From contig CM041465.1 of the NCBI GenBank assembly GCA_023213395.1, positions 81,785,741 through 81,849,740 on the forward strand: DNA of 64,000 nucleotides. Direction: 5' to 3'. Both the position numbers and the translations under genes were made by a program. This DNA is from Cycas panzhihuaensis. Its lineage: Eukaryota > Cycadophyta. Below, piece after piece: positions 24,757 to 35,713 of the stretch. The stretch's first letter is position 1; the number at the start of each line of letters is the position of its first letter. The notes beneath the pieces are model-generated. The model did not search any database. It saw nothing but the letters and a program-made list of their open reading frames with translations, and was not told the origin of the DNA.

Positions 24757-25990
24757 TCACGCATAAAACTTCTTAAGGAATTTCCCATTAACGACTTTCT
24801 CAAATTCAAGCCCTTCTAGGGTGGCTATCCTGTAGGCACCATTATTGAGGGATTTGATAATGACGAAAGGACCAACCCATCAGGGTTTGAACTTGGTCAA
24901 ACGGTCATGGAGATACTCCAGCTTGAGGATGTGGTCCCCGGGAAACAAAGGGCGGGAACGAAGATGTTTATCGTAGGCCCTTTGTGAGCGGGCTTTGAAT
25001 GCTAGGTTAGCCCGATAAGCGGCTAAGCGTCTCTCATCCAAAGCTTCGAGGTCTAGCAGGCGAGCCTGACGGATCGACTCTTCATCGATGGAACCTCGAA
25101 GGGAGACTTGCAAGGAAGGAATCTCCACCTCCAGCGGGAGTACCGCCTTAGTGCCGTAGACCAGGGAGAACATGGTCATTCCCGTGGCAGAACGGATAGA
25201 GGTGCGGTAAGCCCACAAGGCGGAGGGCAACTGAAGGTGCCAATCCTTTTGGGATTGGGCAACGATTTTCTTGAGAATATTGACGAGAGTCTTATTAAAA
25301 GACTCCACTTGGCCATTTGCCTGAGGGTAGTAAGGGGAGGAAGTCTTGTGAGAAATTTTGAACTTCTCACAAAGCTCATCCATCTCCTTATTACAGAAAG
25401 GAGTTCCATTGTCAATGATTAGGACGTCCGGAATTCCAAAACGGCAAATGATATGCTGGTAAATGAACGTAGCAATCGCTTTACTAGGGGTAGTGATCAA
25501 GGGAATGGCCTCCACCCATTTGGTAAAATACTCCGTGGCAGTCAAGATAAACTTGTGCTGTGACGACGAAGGCGGGGAGATAGCCCCGGTGAGGTCTAGT
25601 CCCCACTGAGCAAAAGGCCATGGCGAAATAATGGGATGCAGGGCCACGGAAGGCACATGGGAAATGTTGGCGTGTTCCTGACATCGCCGACATTTCAGAG
25701 CAAAGGTGTGAGTGTCCTTAAAGAGGGACGGCCAGAAATAACCCATGCGGAGGATCCTCTAAGCCACAGACTGGCCTCTAAAGTGACCTCCACAAATACC
25801 ATGGTGGCATTCGCGATGTACCTGGTTGGCTTTGTCAGTAGTGACGCAGTAGAGGAGGATCCCATCGAAGGACCTCTTGTACAATACCTCATCCACGAGG
25901 AGGTATTGCCTGGCAGAAGTCCAGATACGAGATCTAACTTTACTACTAGTGTCAGGGCAGTATTGTTGTTGTGTAAGATATCGCACTATG
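24757..25990 (-). pseudogene. Tat-2 integrase
   Basis: The longest intact stretch is 24880-25746 (288 codons). It shows the C-x2-C of KCRRCQEHA, Asp in WGLDLTGAIS, Asp in LIIDNGTPFCNKEMDE and Glu in NGQVESFNKTL, then the LWAYRTSIRSATGMT block. A stop at about 24877 precedes WVGPFVV, the GPF-type C-terminal motif, and pol ends at 24757-24759. The H-x3-H half of the zinc site is upstream of a stop near 25759 (MAQRILRMGYFW region). Confidence 0.87.
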
Positions 25991-26149
25991 TCACCATACC
26001 ACTCATCGTCGACGAGTGGATGGGGAGAGGCTCCCTGAATCGTCAAGATAGACTCATCGGGGAGGGAGTCGTCAACGGTAGCACCAAAGGAGTTAGGGAT
26101 AGGGGCGTCTGCAAGTTGCTCGGCCACTATCATTCCCTTCTTTGATTTC

Positions 26150-27440
26150 CGGTTAACGATATGGAGGTCGAATTCTTGGAGTAGGACGGCCCAACAACCA
26201 AATTTCACCACAACCGAACGAGTTAGCAAGTATCGCAAGGGATAGGATTAAACGATCACCTTGGTGGTATTGCCAAGTAAGTAGTGTCTGAACTTCTTGG
26301 TCGTATGGACCAAGGAGAGGCACTCCTTCTTGACGGGGGAATATTTAAGCTCGGCAGCCACGAGGGTGCGACTGATGAAATATATAGCTCTCTCAGTTCC
26401 TGAGTCGTCCTCCTGAGCTAGCATAGCGCCCAAGGATTCGTTAGTCACCGAGGTGTATAGGACGAAGGGCCTATCGAATCGAGGAGGTGCCAACGTAGGA
26501 GCGAAAGTTAGGGCTTCCTTAAGTCCTTCGAAGGCCTTTTGGGTCTTGTCAGACCAGGGAAAAGGAGCTCCCTTCTTTAATAGGTTCGTGAGGGGTTTAG
26601 TGCTCACAACAACCTGCTAAGAAGCGCCTTAAGAAAATCGAGCTCCCTAGAAACGACTTAACTGGCCGCTGAGTTCTAGGTATAAGATATCAAGGATTGC
26701 CCTAACCTTGTCAGGGTCAATCTGAATTCCTTATTTAGATACAAGGAAACCAAGGAGTTTACCCGAGGTAACGGCAAACACACACTTGAGCGGATTTAGA
26801 CTAACGTGATACTTGCGGCATCTTGTGAAGATGGCGCGCAAGTTGGAGGGATGATGGGCCCTGACACAGGAGAGACCCATCATATCATCCATGAAGACCT
26901 CCAATGTGTTATCAATAAGGTCATGGAAAATGAAATGCATGGCTCTTTGGTAAGTAGCACCTCCATTCTTAAGGCCAAAGGGCATCGCCTTGTAGGCGAA
27001 GGTATCCTAATGAGTAGTGAAGGGCGTCTTATGGCGGTCTTCGGGAGAAATCTGAATTTGGTTATAGCCGGAGAAGCCATCCATTAAGGACATCACTTCA
27101 AATCTGACGGTGCGATCGATAATTTGATCGAGGAATGGTAACGGGAAATTGTCCTTGGGACAAGCATTATTAATGTCACGAAAATTGACACATATACGGA
27201 TTGCCCCATTCTTTTTAGCAACGGGGACAATGTTGGAGACCCACTTAGGGTAGTCAATGGAAGTGATAAGCCTAGTATCTAGGAGCTTCTCAACCTCTAT
27301 TTTGACGGTGGCAGAGAGCTTCGGGTGAAGGGGACGCTGCTTCTCGCGCACAGGGTGGGTGCTAGGAATGGTGGTGAGGTTATGAGTGGTAGTGGAGGGA
27401 TCGATTCCCTTCATGTCAGCATAATCCCACGCAAACATGT
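26150..27440 (-). pseudogene. Tat-2 reverse transcriptase and native RNase H
   Basis: Blocks: SNIVPVAKKNGAIRICV, NFRDINNACPKDNFPLPF, MSLMDGFSGYNQIQISPED, MPFGLKNGGATYQRAM, catalytic FMDD at 26884-26895, and the native RNase H at 26250-26480 with LYTSVTNESLGAML (first catalytic Asp absent) and KKECLSLVHTTKKF. Breaks: a stop after TTH near 27007, a stop at 26731 and frame loss near 26640. It is otherwise very similar to Tat-1. Confidence 0.86.
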
Positions 27441-28870
27441 CTCAGAACTCCTAAAACAGAAGGGAGTACTCCCTTATCTCATCAGGGGAACATTCCAACC
27501 CAACCTTAATGACCTTGCCTGGGGCCAAGACTATGTCTTGGGTTGCCTCCATGCACATGGCATTGCCCTCCTCTAAGTGGAGAGGGGCAAGATCAACAGG
27601 AGGTGGAGGAATAGGAGACAGGATCAGATCGACAAGCATGGATCTGATCGTGAGGATCTTCTAGTGACCAAGCCTGTGGTGACCAGAAGGCAAGTTGGGC
27701 GCAAAATCTGCCAGATGCTCGCTGTGGTTGATCATCCTCGAAGTAATCCACCCCATGGATGACCTTACTTCGAGTAGAGGAAGCACTGGAGGGAGTAAGA
27801 GCAACGAGATTGTGATGGTCGTCAGATTGCTCAACTTACTCGCAGGATTCTGAAGGAAAGCCAAGAGGATGCTCCTCGGAAGGAGCAAAAGGTAATTCTT
27901 CAAAGCCATTACCTACGAGGGGTAATGAAGAAGAAGAACTGATGACAGGTGGGTCAACATGAGCGATGACGTGTGACACGCATGAGTAGCTAGCCTCACC
28001 AACGAGAAGGATTCCAGATAAGGATTTAGAATGAGACGGATGCGACCTATTGGCGCAGAGGAAAGAGACAGGGTGAAGGCAACCCTCGTCCTAGTCATGT
28101 GACTCGTCGTCACTAAACGACGCAAGGTACCCATAGCTCCCAATGCCAATAGGGGCAAACCGCGTAAGACTAGGGGAAGAGGATGCGGGATCTTCTTCAG
28201 ATGGGTTAAGTATACCAATAGAGCAAGCTGAGGCATGCGTGGAAGGACCTGGGTTTGCCGAACTGGTGGAACGAGTTTGTTTGGTAAATGGGCGTTCGCG
28301 GGGAATCACTCTCATCCGTCCGTCATGGACAAATTTAAGTTGACCCCAAAAAGTCGAGCACACGGCCCCCATTTGGTCAAGCCATGGACGACCTAGAAGG
28401 AGGTTGTAATCCACGTCAACATCGAGGACTACAACGCGCAAGAAGAACGGCCTCGCCTCACGGGTGAGCGGAATCGCGACAGATCTCAAAGGGGTCTTCT
28501 CGCTACTGTCATAACCTTGGCATCACCATAGAACAGGTTCCAGGGCAGAGATACCAAGCTCTTGCATGACACGCAAGGGCATGGCATTGACAGAAGAACC
28601 GTTGTCAACAACAGTTCTTCGGAGGGTACAATCAGGTGTATCGATGGTGATAGTGAATGGGAAGTTCCAATGACCTTCCCTTTCACTGGTGGGAGGAAGA
28701 TCCTTAGGACCAAATGAGATAACGGGTCCATAACCTTGGGTGACACCCAAAGTGTGGACAGGCGCATCACTCGATCCTAAAGCTTCTAGGAGGAGGGCCT
28801 GCTGCTCGGGACAACTCCTTAAAATGTCCATCAAGGACATCCCTGCGGCGACAGTATGAAGCTCGTCCAC
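27441..28870 (-). pseudogene. Tat-2 protease and linker
   Basis: The 28523-28870 frame carries SCPEQQALLLEALGSSDAP and the active-site block TVVDNGSSVNAMPLRVMQEL. The 28091-28489 frame carries VDVDYNLLLGRPWLDQMG. A frameshift lies between them, near 28490-28520. The Ser/Pro linker (27500-28240) is also shifted in places, for example around 27720-27740. Confidence 0.78.
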
Positions 28871-28915
28871 GATGGAGAAGGGCTTACCCTTCGCGGTAGG
28901 CTGGGTAAGTGCCCT

Positions 28916-31443
28916 TTAGAAATCGTAACGACCTGGGCATACAGGAATAACCTTGGGAAAGAGAGGTATTTCCAGAGGAAGGTTCTTTGGAAGAGGGTCA
29001 GAAGGAGCAGAAGAACAAGAAGCTCCTACCGCCTCGGGCGCTTGAGATCGCGTGGCGTAAGTAGGAGTTGCTTCAAGAATCGGATCACCTTCTTCCCTTG
29101 TTTGTGGTCGCGAAGGTGACGGGTGCGACGCCAGAGAACGAGAGGAAGAAGATGAGTTCCGCACCCTTCCCTTTGTCGCGAAGGACGGGATCAGCGATCT
29201 TCCCGCCTTGCTGTTTGGTTTGGGTGTTGCGATCGCTCCCCATGTTTAGGAATGGATCCTTGTAAACCGGGTTGGTCCAAATTAAGCCTTGAGGCCGCTT
29301 TGGGAAGAGTCACGCCGAGGGGCATCCTTGGGATGCCGGGCCCTACAACGCGAATCATCGGGAAGCACTCCCATGAATAGAGCACCACTTCTTCTCAAGC
29401 GAGGGTCCGACCTTCTCACTTGAGAGGACCGGGCTTTTCATTCCTAGGGAGAGGAGCTTGGGTTGTTTGTTGGACTTGTTTATTGGATGTAGGGGATGAA
29501 GGAGCTTGAAGCTTGAGTTCCTTCACCGTACGCTCGAATGAGCGTATGGCTGATGTGAGAGGGTCTAAAGTCCTCTCAGTCGGATGAGAGGAAGACCGGG
29601 TAGGTTGTGAAGGTTTAGTATCCTTGGTTGGGGGTGGTGCCTCACGGTGCTATGAGGGCTTAAGAGGTTTCTTAAGACCAGCTTGGATCTCAATAGCCTC
29701 CAACGCCAAACACTTGGCGATCGCGGAGTCACATGTGGTCGCCCCTATCTTGAGGACCTCCACATGAACTTCAGGATGAAGTGCGTTGATGAAAAGGTCT
29801 CGCTTCAACTCCTCGGGCAATGTTCCCTTAGTGGAGTGGAGCAAGTCGTGGAATCACCGCACAAAGTCACGTTTCATCTCATCGTGACCTTGTTTGAGCG
29901 AAAGAAGCGACTTCATTCCGCTCTTAAATGGACGGGTTACATCAAAATAGTTGATGAACTCGTCCACCAATTGCTGGAATGAATGGATAGAATGGGCAGG
30001 GAGATGGTAGAACCACTTGAGGGCATCGCCCTGCAAGGATCGCGGGAATAATTTCATTAAAATGTGGTCAGAAGCTCAAGAATCGATGCATGCCATAGAA
30101 AACTATGCACATGCTCCACCGAAAGTCACGACGAAGTTCCGCCGAATCTAGGAACTTGTGGGGATGAGGCACAGATTGGTTCTTAATGCCTTAATGGATA
30201 GAGGTGTTGACATAAAGTCCATGAAGGGCGTGTTTCACGTGGACCGCATTTGGCCAACGAATGTCGTAGTGGGTAATGAACAAAGAGCGGATGGGGGTGG
30301 AACACCCATCCCTCCTTGAGGAAATACCCCTTGCTGAAAAGAGGCGTGGGAGTAGGTACCTTAGAAGGGAGTCGGGTTCCCTTGTGAAGGCACAACAAAT
30401 GGGATTGCGTTGGATGATGGACAAGACAGATGTGGAACCGGGTTTTGCCCATATGGGCCACCCGTAGGTGGGGCGACCCCATATGGGTGTAGCGGATCCA
30501 CTCCATAAACTAGGAGATGGATTCCTCTACCCTGCCCCCAAGGCTGAGAAGTGTACCCTGGGGGAACGTAGAAGGAAGCACTAACGTGTTGGTTTTGAGA
30601 GTGTGTGGGAGCGGGTCCCACATGACTAATAGTCGAAAGGCTAGTAGGACCGGTAGGCCTACTAGGAACGGTATGCACCACATTAGGGGATGGCACATTG
30701 GTTTGGTTAGGGACGGGTATGCTAACCTTCAATTGAGGGAAAGACACACCACGGGGAGATCCCGAAACACTAGGACCTCGGTGAGAAATGGAAGGCGCAA
30801 CACGTGCCCCCACTACGGGAATACGAAAGGAGTAGGACACATGCGTAGGCACAAAGGGATTCGTTGTCAAAGGAAGAGTAGATAAGGATGAGGCGTGTGG
30901 GGGAGGAGCCGAAGAAGAAGAGGCTCCTCCATGGAGGGCACCCTCAAGCCATCCAAGACGCGGTTGCAAGCATGCCGCGTGGCGACACTCGTTGAGAGCT
31001 TCAACTACGTCGACGGGAGGGGTACCTACATACTCGTAAGAGGTAATTGGGACCTCGAACAAAGTAGGTTCCTCGGGATGCTCCTCATAAGAGTCACCGA
31101 TTATGTGGCAAGTCTCAAGAGGAGCGGATCCTTCTATGGCATGGGTAGCGGGATGGGCATCGAGTGAGAGATGTTGGTCACTTGGGTAGAAAAGGGGTTC
31201 ATCACCCTCTTGGGTAGACCCAGGAATAGAGGAAGGAAAAGCATGGGTTTCTAAGGTTGAAGTGTGATAGGCCCAATCAGAAGAGTATCCCTCCATAGTC
31301 AGATCAGAATCTGACAAAGGAAGAGGGCGATACTCGGGGTCTTCTAACAATGGAGGTAGACCGCGCAAGTGACGAGAGAAGCATCGCATGCAAGATCCAC
31401 CAACAATGTTAGGGAAAAAGAGAGGGCGGTAAGGCACACGCAT
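28916..31443 (-). pseudogene. Tat-2 gag
   Basis: The first 360 codons are open (31443-30361), starting MRVPYRPLFFPNIVGG; an alternative ATG at 31388 leads into RCFSRHLRGLPPLLED, the point where the other copies align. Low-complexity Pro/Gly/Tyr sequence follows (DPLHPYGVAPPTGGPYGQNP). The gag domain (LKWFYHLPAHSIHSFQQL, ELKRDLFINALHPEVHVEV) is at 29650-30057, with one TGA at 29854. The knuckle region near 29340-29400 has indels. Its leader lacks the in-frame TGA found after the ATG in Tat-1 and Tat-3, making it the best copy for judging the start. Confidence 0.84.
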
Positions 31444-31540
31444 TAGGGGCTACCCAACATAGAGATCGAAATAGGCGAAGAAGGATCACAAAAAGGTAGT
31501 GAAACAAACGGAAGAGAGCGGAAACTAGCTCCCATCGGCG

Positions 31541-31557
31541 CCCCAAGATGGTTGCCA
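31541..31557 (-). other. PBS of Tat-2
   Basis: The minus strand reads TGGCAACCATCTTGGGG, one base after the LTR end at 31559. It is homologous to 9384-9400 and 41482-41499. Confidence 0.7.
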
Positions 31558-31558
31558 G

Positions 31559-34264
31559 TGGACGCGTGTCTACGGGATAGCTACCTAACTAGATAGGCAT
31601 GGTGAGAGTGGGTGATGATATGATCGAGGAAGAGACCTATAAGTAGAGTAATTACCACGCAGGGCGCCCCGTGCACCGGAGCGCGAGTTCAAGACCTGCA
31701 ATGGAATGTGGCTACCAAAGAGTGATCCTCCACCACTTCAAACAAAGGGTGAAGAGGCATAAGGTTAGCCTAGGTTGACCTAAAGGAAGGATCCTCCCAC
31801 CCTTGGATGCCCAGAAGGGGAAGAAGAGGAACCTTCAAGAGTTTCCCTAAAGCGACGGGAAATGAAGGAGGATAGGCGAGCGACTGGCCTATAGACGGGG
31901 TCACTTTGGTTATACGGCGAAGCGGGGAACCAAATAAAAGCAAAGGAGACGATCCAAGGAAATAGATTAAGGGTATGCCTAAGCAAGCTAACTGGGTAAC
32001 GCGAGTAACACAGAGGGCAAGAGGCTTGCACAGCTAAGACAGAGAGGAAAGGGGAAAAGGGGCGGTTCCTACAACCTTTCCCTATAGGTAGCAAAGATGC
32101 ATGTAATAAAACAAATAAAGCACAACCAAAAAGCAAAGTTGAGTTTCCCTTTTGTTTTCCAATGTGTTAATTACTAAAAAGGAATTCAAAAGGAAAGAGC
32201 AGGGTGGAGTGAGGCGTGCACCTCGACCGAGGGCGAGCGTGATGAGGGCCTTTTCGAGAGGCACCAAACTACTCCATGAAGTGCGTCGGATGCGAGGCAT
32301 CGCGGTGGATTGGAAAGAGGGGCTTCCTTACCTTCCCCAGAAAAAGACTAAATACAATGCCAAGGAAAGAAATGAGCTAAATACTAGTGATTAAAGGAGT
32401 ACGAAAGCACAACATGCGTAGGAGCGCTTACCAGCAACGGAACGAGCGGAAAATACCTTTTGCGCTCTCTAAGCACCTGCAAGCAACGACAACCTCCCCC
32501 TTTCTGGAGAAAGGGTACTAACATGCAATGACAAGATCCTAACAATATATGTCTAGATAATACAAATATGAATTTAAACACATATATGTTAGCATCAACC
32601 TAACGATGATAGTATGTAAAAGAGAGCAACCAAAGCAAAGGAAAGTAACCGGTAAGCCTCGGAGTGGCCCACCTCCCACAAAGAGCACCCTAACCTCCCT
32701 CCAAAAGCCACAAGGCAGCGAGGGCAAGGCCAAGAGAGACGGCTGGAAATAGCAACAAGGAAGCGAAGAGGAGCCAGAGAAGACCTACGGCAAACTGGGA
32801 TGCTATGAAGAGCAAATTGGGCTGCCGGGAAAAGAGGTGGATAAGAATAAGCGGTCGGGACTTACAAAAGTTGCCCAGGCCTAAGCTTAAGCCCTCAAAC
32901 TAGCACTGCAATGCGTGACAGCACTGATTTTAGTGGCTAAGAGAGGGCCAACAAACTCTTGTTTGAGTGCCAAGGACAGCATGAGGCAAGAGGGAAGATT
33001 TCAGGGGCTTAAAGCCACTTGAGGAGCGTGGAAGGTGGTACGAAATCCACCCAGCTCCTTCCCAAACCCTATGTCAACCCTCAATACCGCTGCTTTGAGC
33101 AACAAACGCAGGTAAGAGGCACTATGATGTAGGTAGAAATTTCAATCGAAAAGAAGAAAATAACCCTCACAAAGACAGCCAAGGGACAAGCAAGATAGAG
33201 CATCAATATCACAAGAGAAATGATTCAAATTAAGAAATACCTGAGTGGGAGAGGCAAGATGCTTGCCTCAGCCAAGGGCTGGCAAGGAGAGGCTGAGAAA
33301 TCAGCCCAGAACTGTAGTGTAGCAGGTTTGGGGCCCTACTAATGAAGTTGGAAGGAAAACACCTGCACTCGGAACACTTGAAGACTACCCGGGGCAAGAA
33401 TCTACTAAAATCTCTCCAAGGGGCCTTCTCCAAGGTGTGTGAGGGGTTGGGAAGATGTCCTAGCCACACCGAAGGAGAGTTGGGTGTTGTAGGAGAGACG
33501 CAGGTCCTGTGGTAGCAGCAGGGCAGCAGAGAAGAGTAGAGCACAGCTTGTTTCCTTGAAGAGCAATCCAAAAAGTGAGCCAAAAAAAAAAAGTTCTCAA
33601 AAATGAGTAGATCATGCCTTAAGTACCCAACCCAAACCCTAAAGTGAGTGATTAGGGCGCGGCTGGGAGAGAGTTAAGTTGCGAGCCACGTGGTAGTTTT
33701 GCAATAAATGCGAAATTACCATGGCAGATTTTAAAAAATAAGTTAGAACAGCATCACCGAAAAATCATGCAGACCATGGATATTCCCAGATCGAAAATCA
33801 CCGCAGACAAAACCCGACGAGAAACAAAGTTCGCTAATCACCCCAGCCGGGGACAGATGACAAAAAGGGCCAAAAGGGGGCTAAGACACCCACCCGGGGG
33901 TAAATAAGCCAACAAACGGGTCCAAAAGAGTAAAAATAGGGCTCAAACAGGGTGGCAAGTTGACCAAACAATGACGGGTCATCACACGAGCGGAGGTGGT
34001 GTAAACTGAGTGGATTTTGGAGTGAGGAGGGCAGATGCGGGAAGTGAAGTGGCCACCAGGGTGCCACACTCGCTAGGAGTGTGCCCTTGCTATAGTCGTC
34101 ATAGGCTAAAATAAGTGTAGGCGAAGACAAAGTCGCCTACAAAGCCACACACATGCAGACATGCAAGCAAACACTCATCAAATGAAAGCGATGATAAGGC
34201 GAGAAACATACCTACACTTACCTGAGTCGGTGATTCCGTATCCATTCCCGGAAGCTGAGAAACA
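31559..34264 (-). repeat. 5' LTR of Tat-2
   Basis: 2706 bases, TGTTTCTCAGC at 34264 to CGTCCA at 31559. It holds a G-box (33685-33694), an intron-like pair (donor GTATTTCTTA at 33240, acceptor at 32477, 764 bp) and a GTAAGC donor at 32426-32431. Compared with the 3' LTR it differs by scattered substitutions and a much more divergent block around 33730-33850. Confidence 0.87.
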
Positions 34265-34382
34265 CCTTGCATCTTATTAGAGGCCTTAGCGGTCTGTACA
34301 CAAAGCTTAATAACTAACATAAATCCTTAACCCTTTGGTGATTCCCACTTACTAATGCTTATGAAACCAAGGTTATGTTATA
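34265..34382 (-). repeat. Remnant of the 5' LTR of element C
   Basis: 118 bases aligning with 16325-16438; shared blocks include AAAGCTTAATAACTA and CTTACTAATGCTTA. The terminal TG has become TA. It directly abuts the outer end of the Tat-2 5' LTR, showing that Tat-2 inserted within this LTR. Confidence 0.65.
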
Positions 34383-34387
34383 AAATT

Positions 34388-35218
34388 TGATTAACCATAT
34401 ATGATAAGAAGCATAGAAACATATTTTTTATGTTATCTTGTTACAGTTAACTTATCTTACCTAAGTAGTTCAACTTATTCCTAAAATTAATATGTTTTTT
34501 ATGAATATTTATTGATGATAAGTGATTATTGGTTGCCAAAAGAAAGCTACAAAAGTATGCAAATGGGGAAGTATACAAAAGAAATCTTATTTATAAGAGG
34601 TAAGTAAAAGTTTTATAAGCTACTCTTGCATATCACACTAAATTATATTATTCTAACTAATACATAAGAGGTGAAATTATACTACTCTTATAATAAGAAT
34701 ATTAAAATCTTATGAACAATGTATCTAAAATAATTATTTAGAGAACTAATGATTATAGAGGTTGGCCACATATATATTTTGATATATGGTGATTATTTTA
34801 TATAGAGCCAATAATTAATTTATTTGTTGAGAATATTAATAATTAATTTATAGAAGTTTGAGAGTAGCTTTACATATGAAGATATGAAGATGTTTATAAA
34901 AATACTTCATATATTAGTTGATGTTATCAGATGTTGAATAATGGTTTATATTTCTACGTTGCTTGTTCATAATTAGTCATTGATGTATACAAATGACCAT
35001 ATACAAGTTGATATATATAAATACATACGTTAATGCTTATACTAGATAAGTACAATGGATGAGAGATTTATAGATGATAGATAATTTATAAGTTATAAGT
35101 AATGATGTAGATGCAAATTTGACATAGGTTACAAAATCTAGTAGGTATGGAGACATGAAGATCAAGGACATGAATATGAAGATTTGACTTAAAGACATTA
35201 AATATTAAGAGAAAATAT
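34388..35218 (+). other. Right internal part of element D
   Basis: AT-rich sequence between the element C LTR scrap and the right LTR of element D. No coding motif is readable. It ends in a purine-rich AAGAGAAAATA that could be the PPT. Confidence 0.35.
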
Positions 35219-35713
35219 TGTAATATACAATTTATTACATATGTGATATTTAATGTCTATGATATAATGATAAACATAATTCTACTAATTACATACATTA
35301 AGATATATGAGATATACACGTAACCATGTTAGTATACTATTGGATTATGTAAAGGCTCAACAAAAATTATAGGCTACTCATAAGATGACTATTATTATAA
35401 ATATGTATACACATCACTTAAGAACTTGAGAAATATGATGTATTTATTTTGATATCTAAGATGACCTCCTAACTCTACCTTCTCTTACAGTTTTCCCTAC
35501 ACTAGGTTTTCCATGTATAAATATATTATCTCTCTTGTGGTAATGCTTATTGTACATGATTTATCTATTTTAGTACTTTACATTTATGTCTATTCTTTCA
35601 TATGTGCATATATCCTCATGAGGTAATTTTATTATTATATATGCATGTTATTTTCCATTCAATAAATACTATAAATTCTAATTTGATATTAGAGCAAATT
35701 TATATTTATAATA
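35219..35713 (+). repeat. 3' LTR of element D
   Basis: Matches 12831-13341 in the same orientation: CACATACATTRAGATATRTGAGATAT, GTAAAGGCTCAA, CACTTAAGAACTTGAGAAA, ATACATCCTCA-type and AAATTTATATTT blocks are shared. No PBS follows it, as expected for a 3' LTR. Confidence 0.6.

Larger units (their letters stand above)
18854..34264 (-). mobile_element. Tat-2: Tat-lineage Ty3/gypsy retrotransposon, 3' LTR truncated
   Basis: Minus-strand element with 5' LTR 31559-34264, PBS 31541-31557, gag, PR, RT-RNH, INT ending at 24757, antisense gene 22693-24663 (plus), aRNH 21787-22209, PPT at 21378 and 3' LTR 18854-21377. The 3' LTR lacks its last 180 or so bases, where it joins gypsy pol of element C, so no target duplication survives. 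All coding parts carry stops and indels. Confidence 0.9.
12831..35713 (+). mobile_element. Element D: decayed copia-type retrotransposon, split by later insertions
   Basis: Two direct LTR-like repeats of about 0.5 kb (12831-13341 and 35219-35713) bracket this span. The left one is followed by an initiator-Met-type PBS (TGGTATTAGAGA, 13342-13353); the right one is preceded by a purine-rich AAGAGAAAATA. The internal part is split: 13354 to about 15461 on the left and about 34388-35218 on the right, with elements C and Tat-2 in between. No clear target duplication is visible, and LTR starts are placed by alignment, so boundaries could be off by tens of bases. No intact gag or pol domain can be read. 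Confidence 0.55.
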
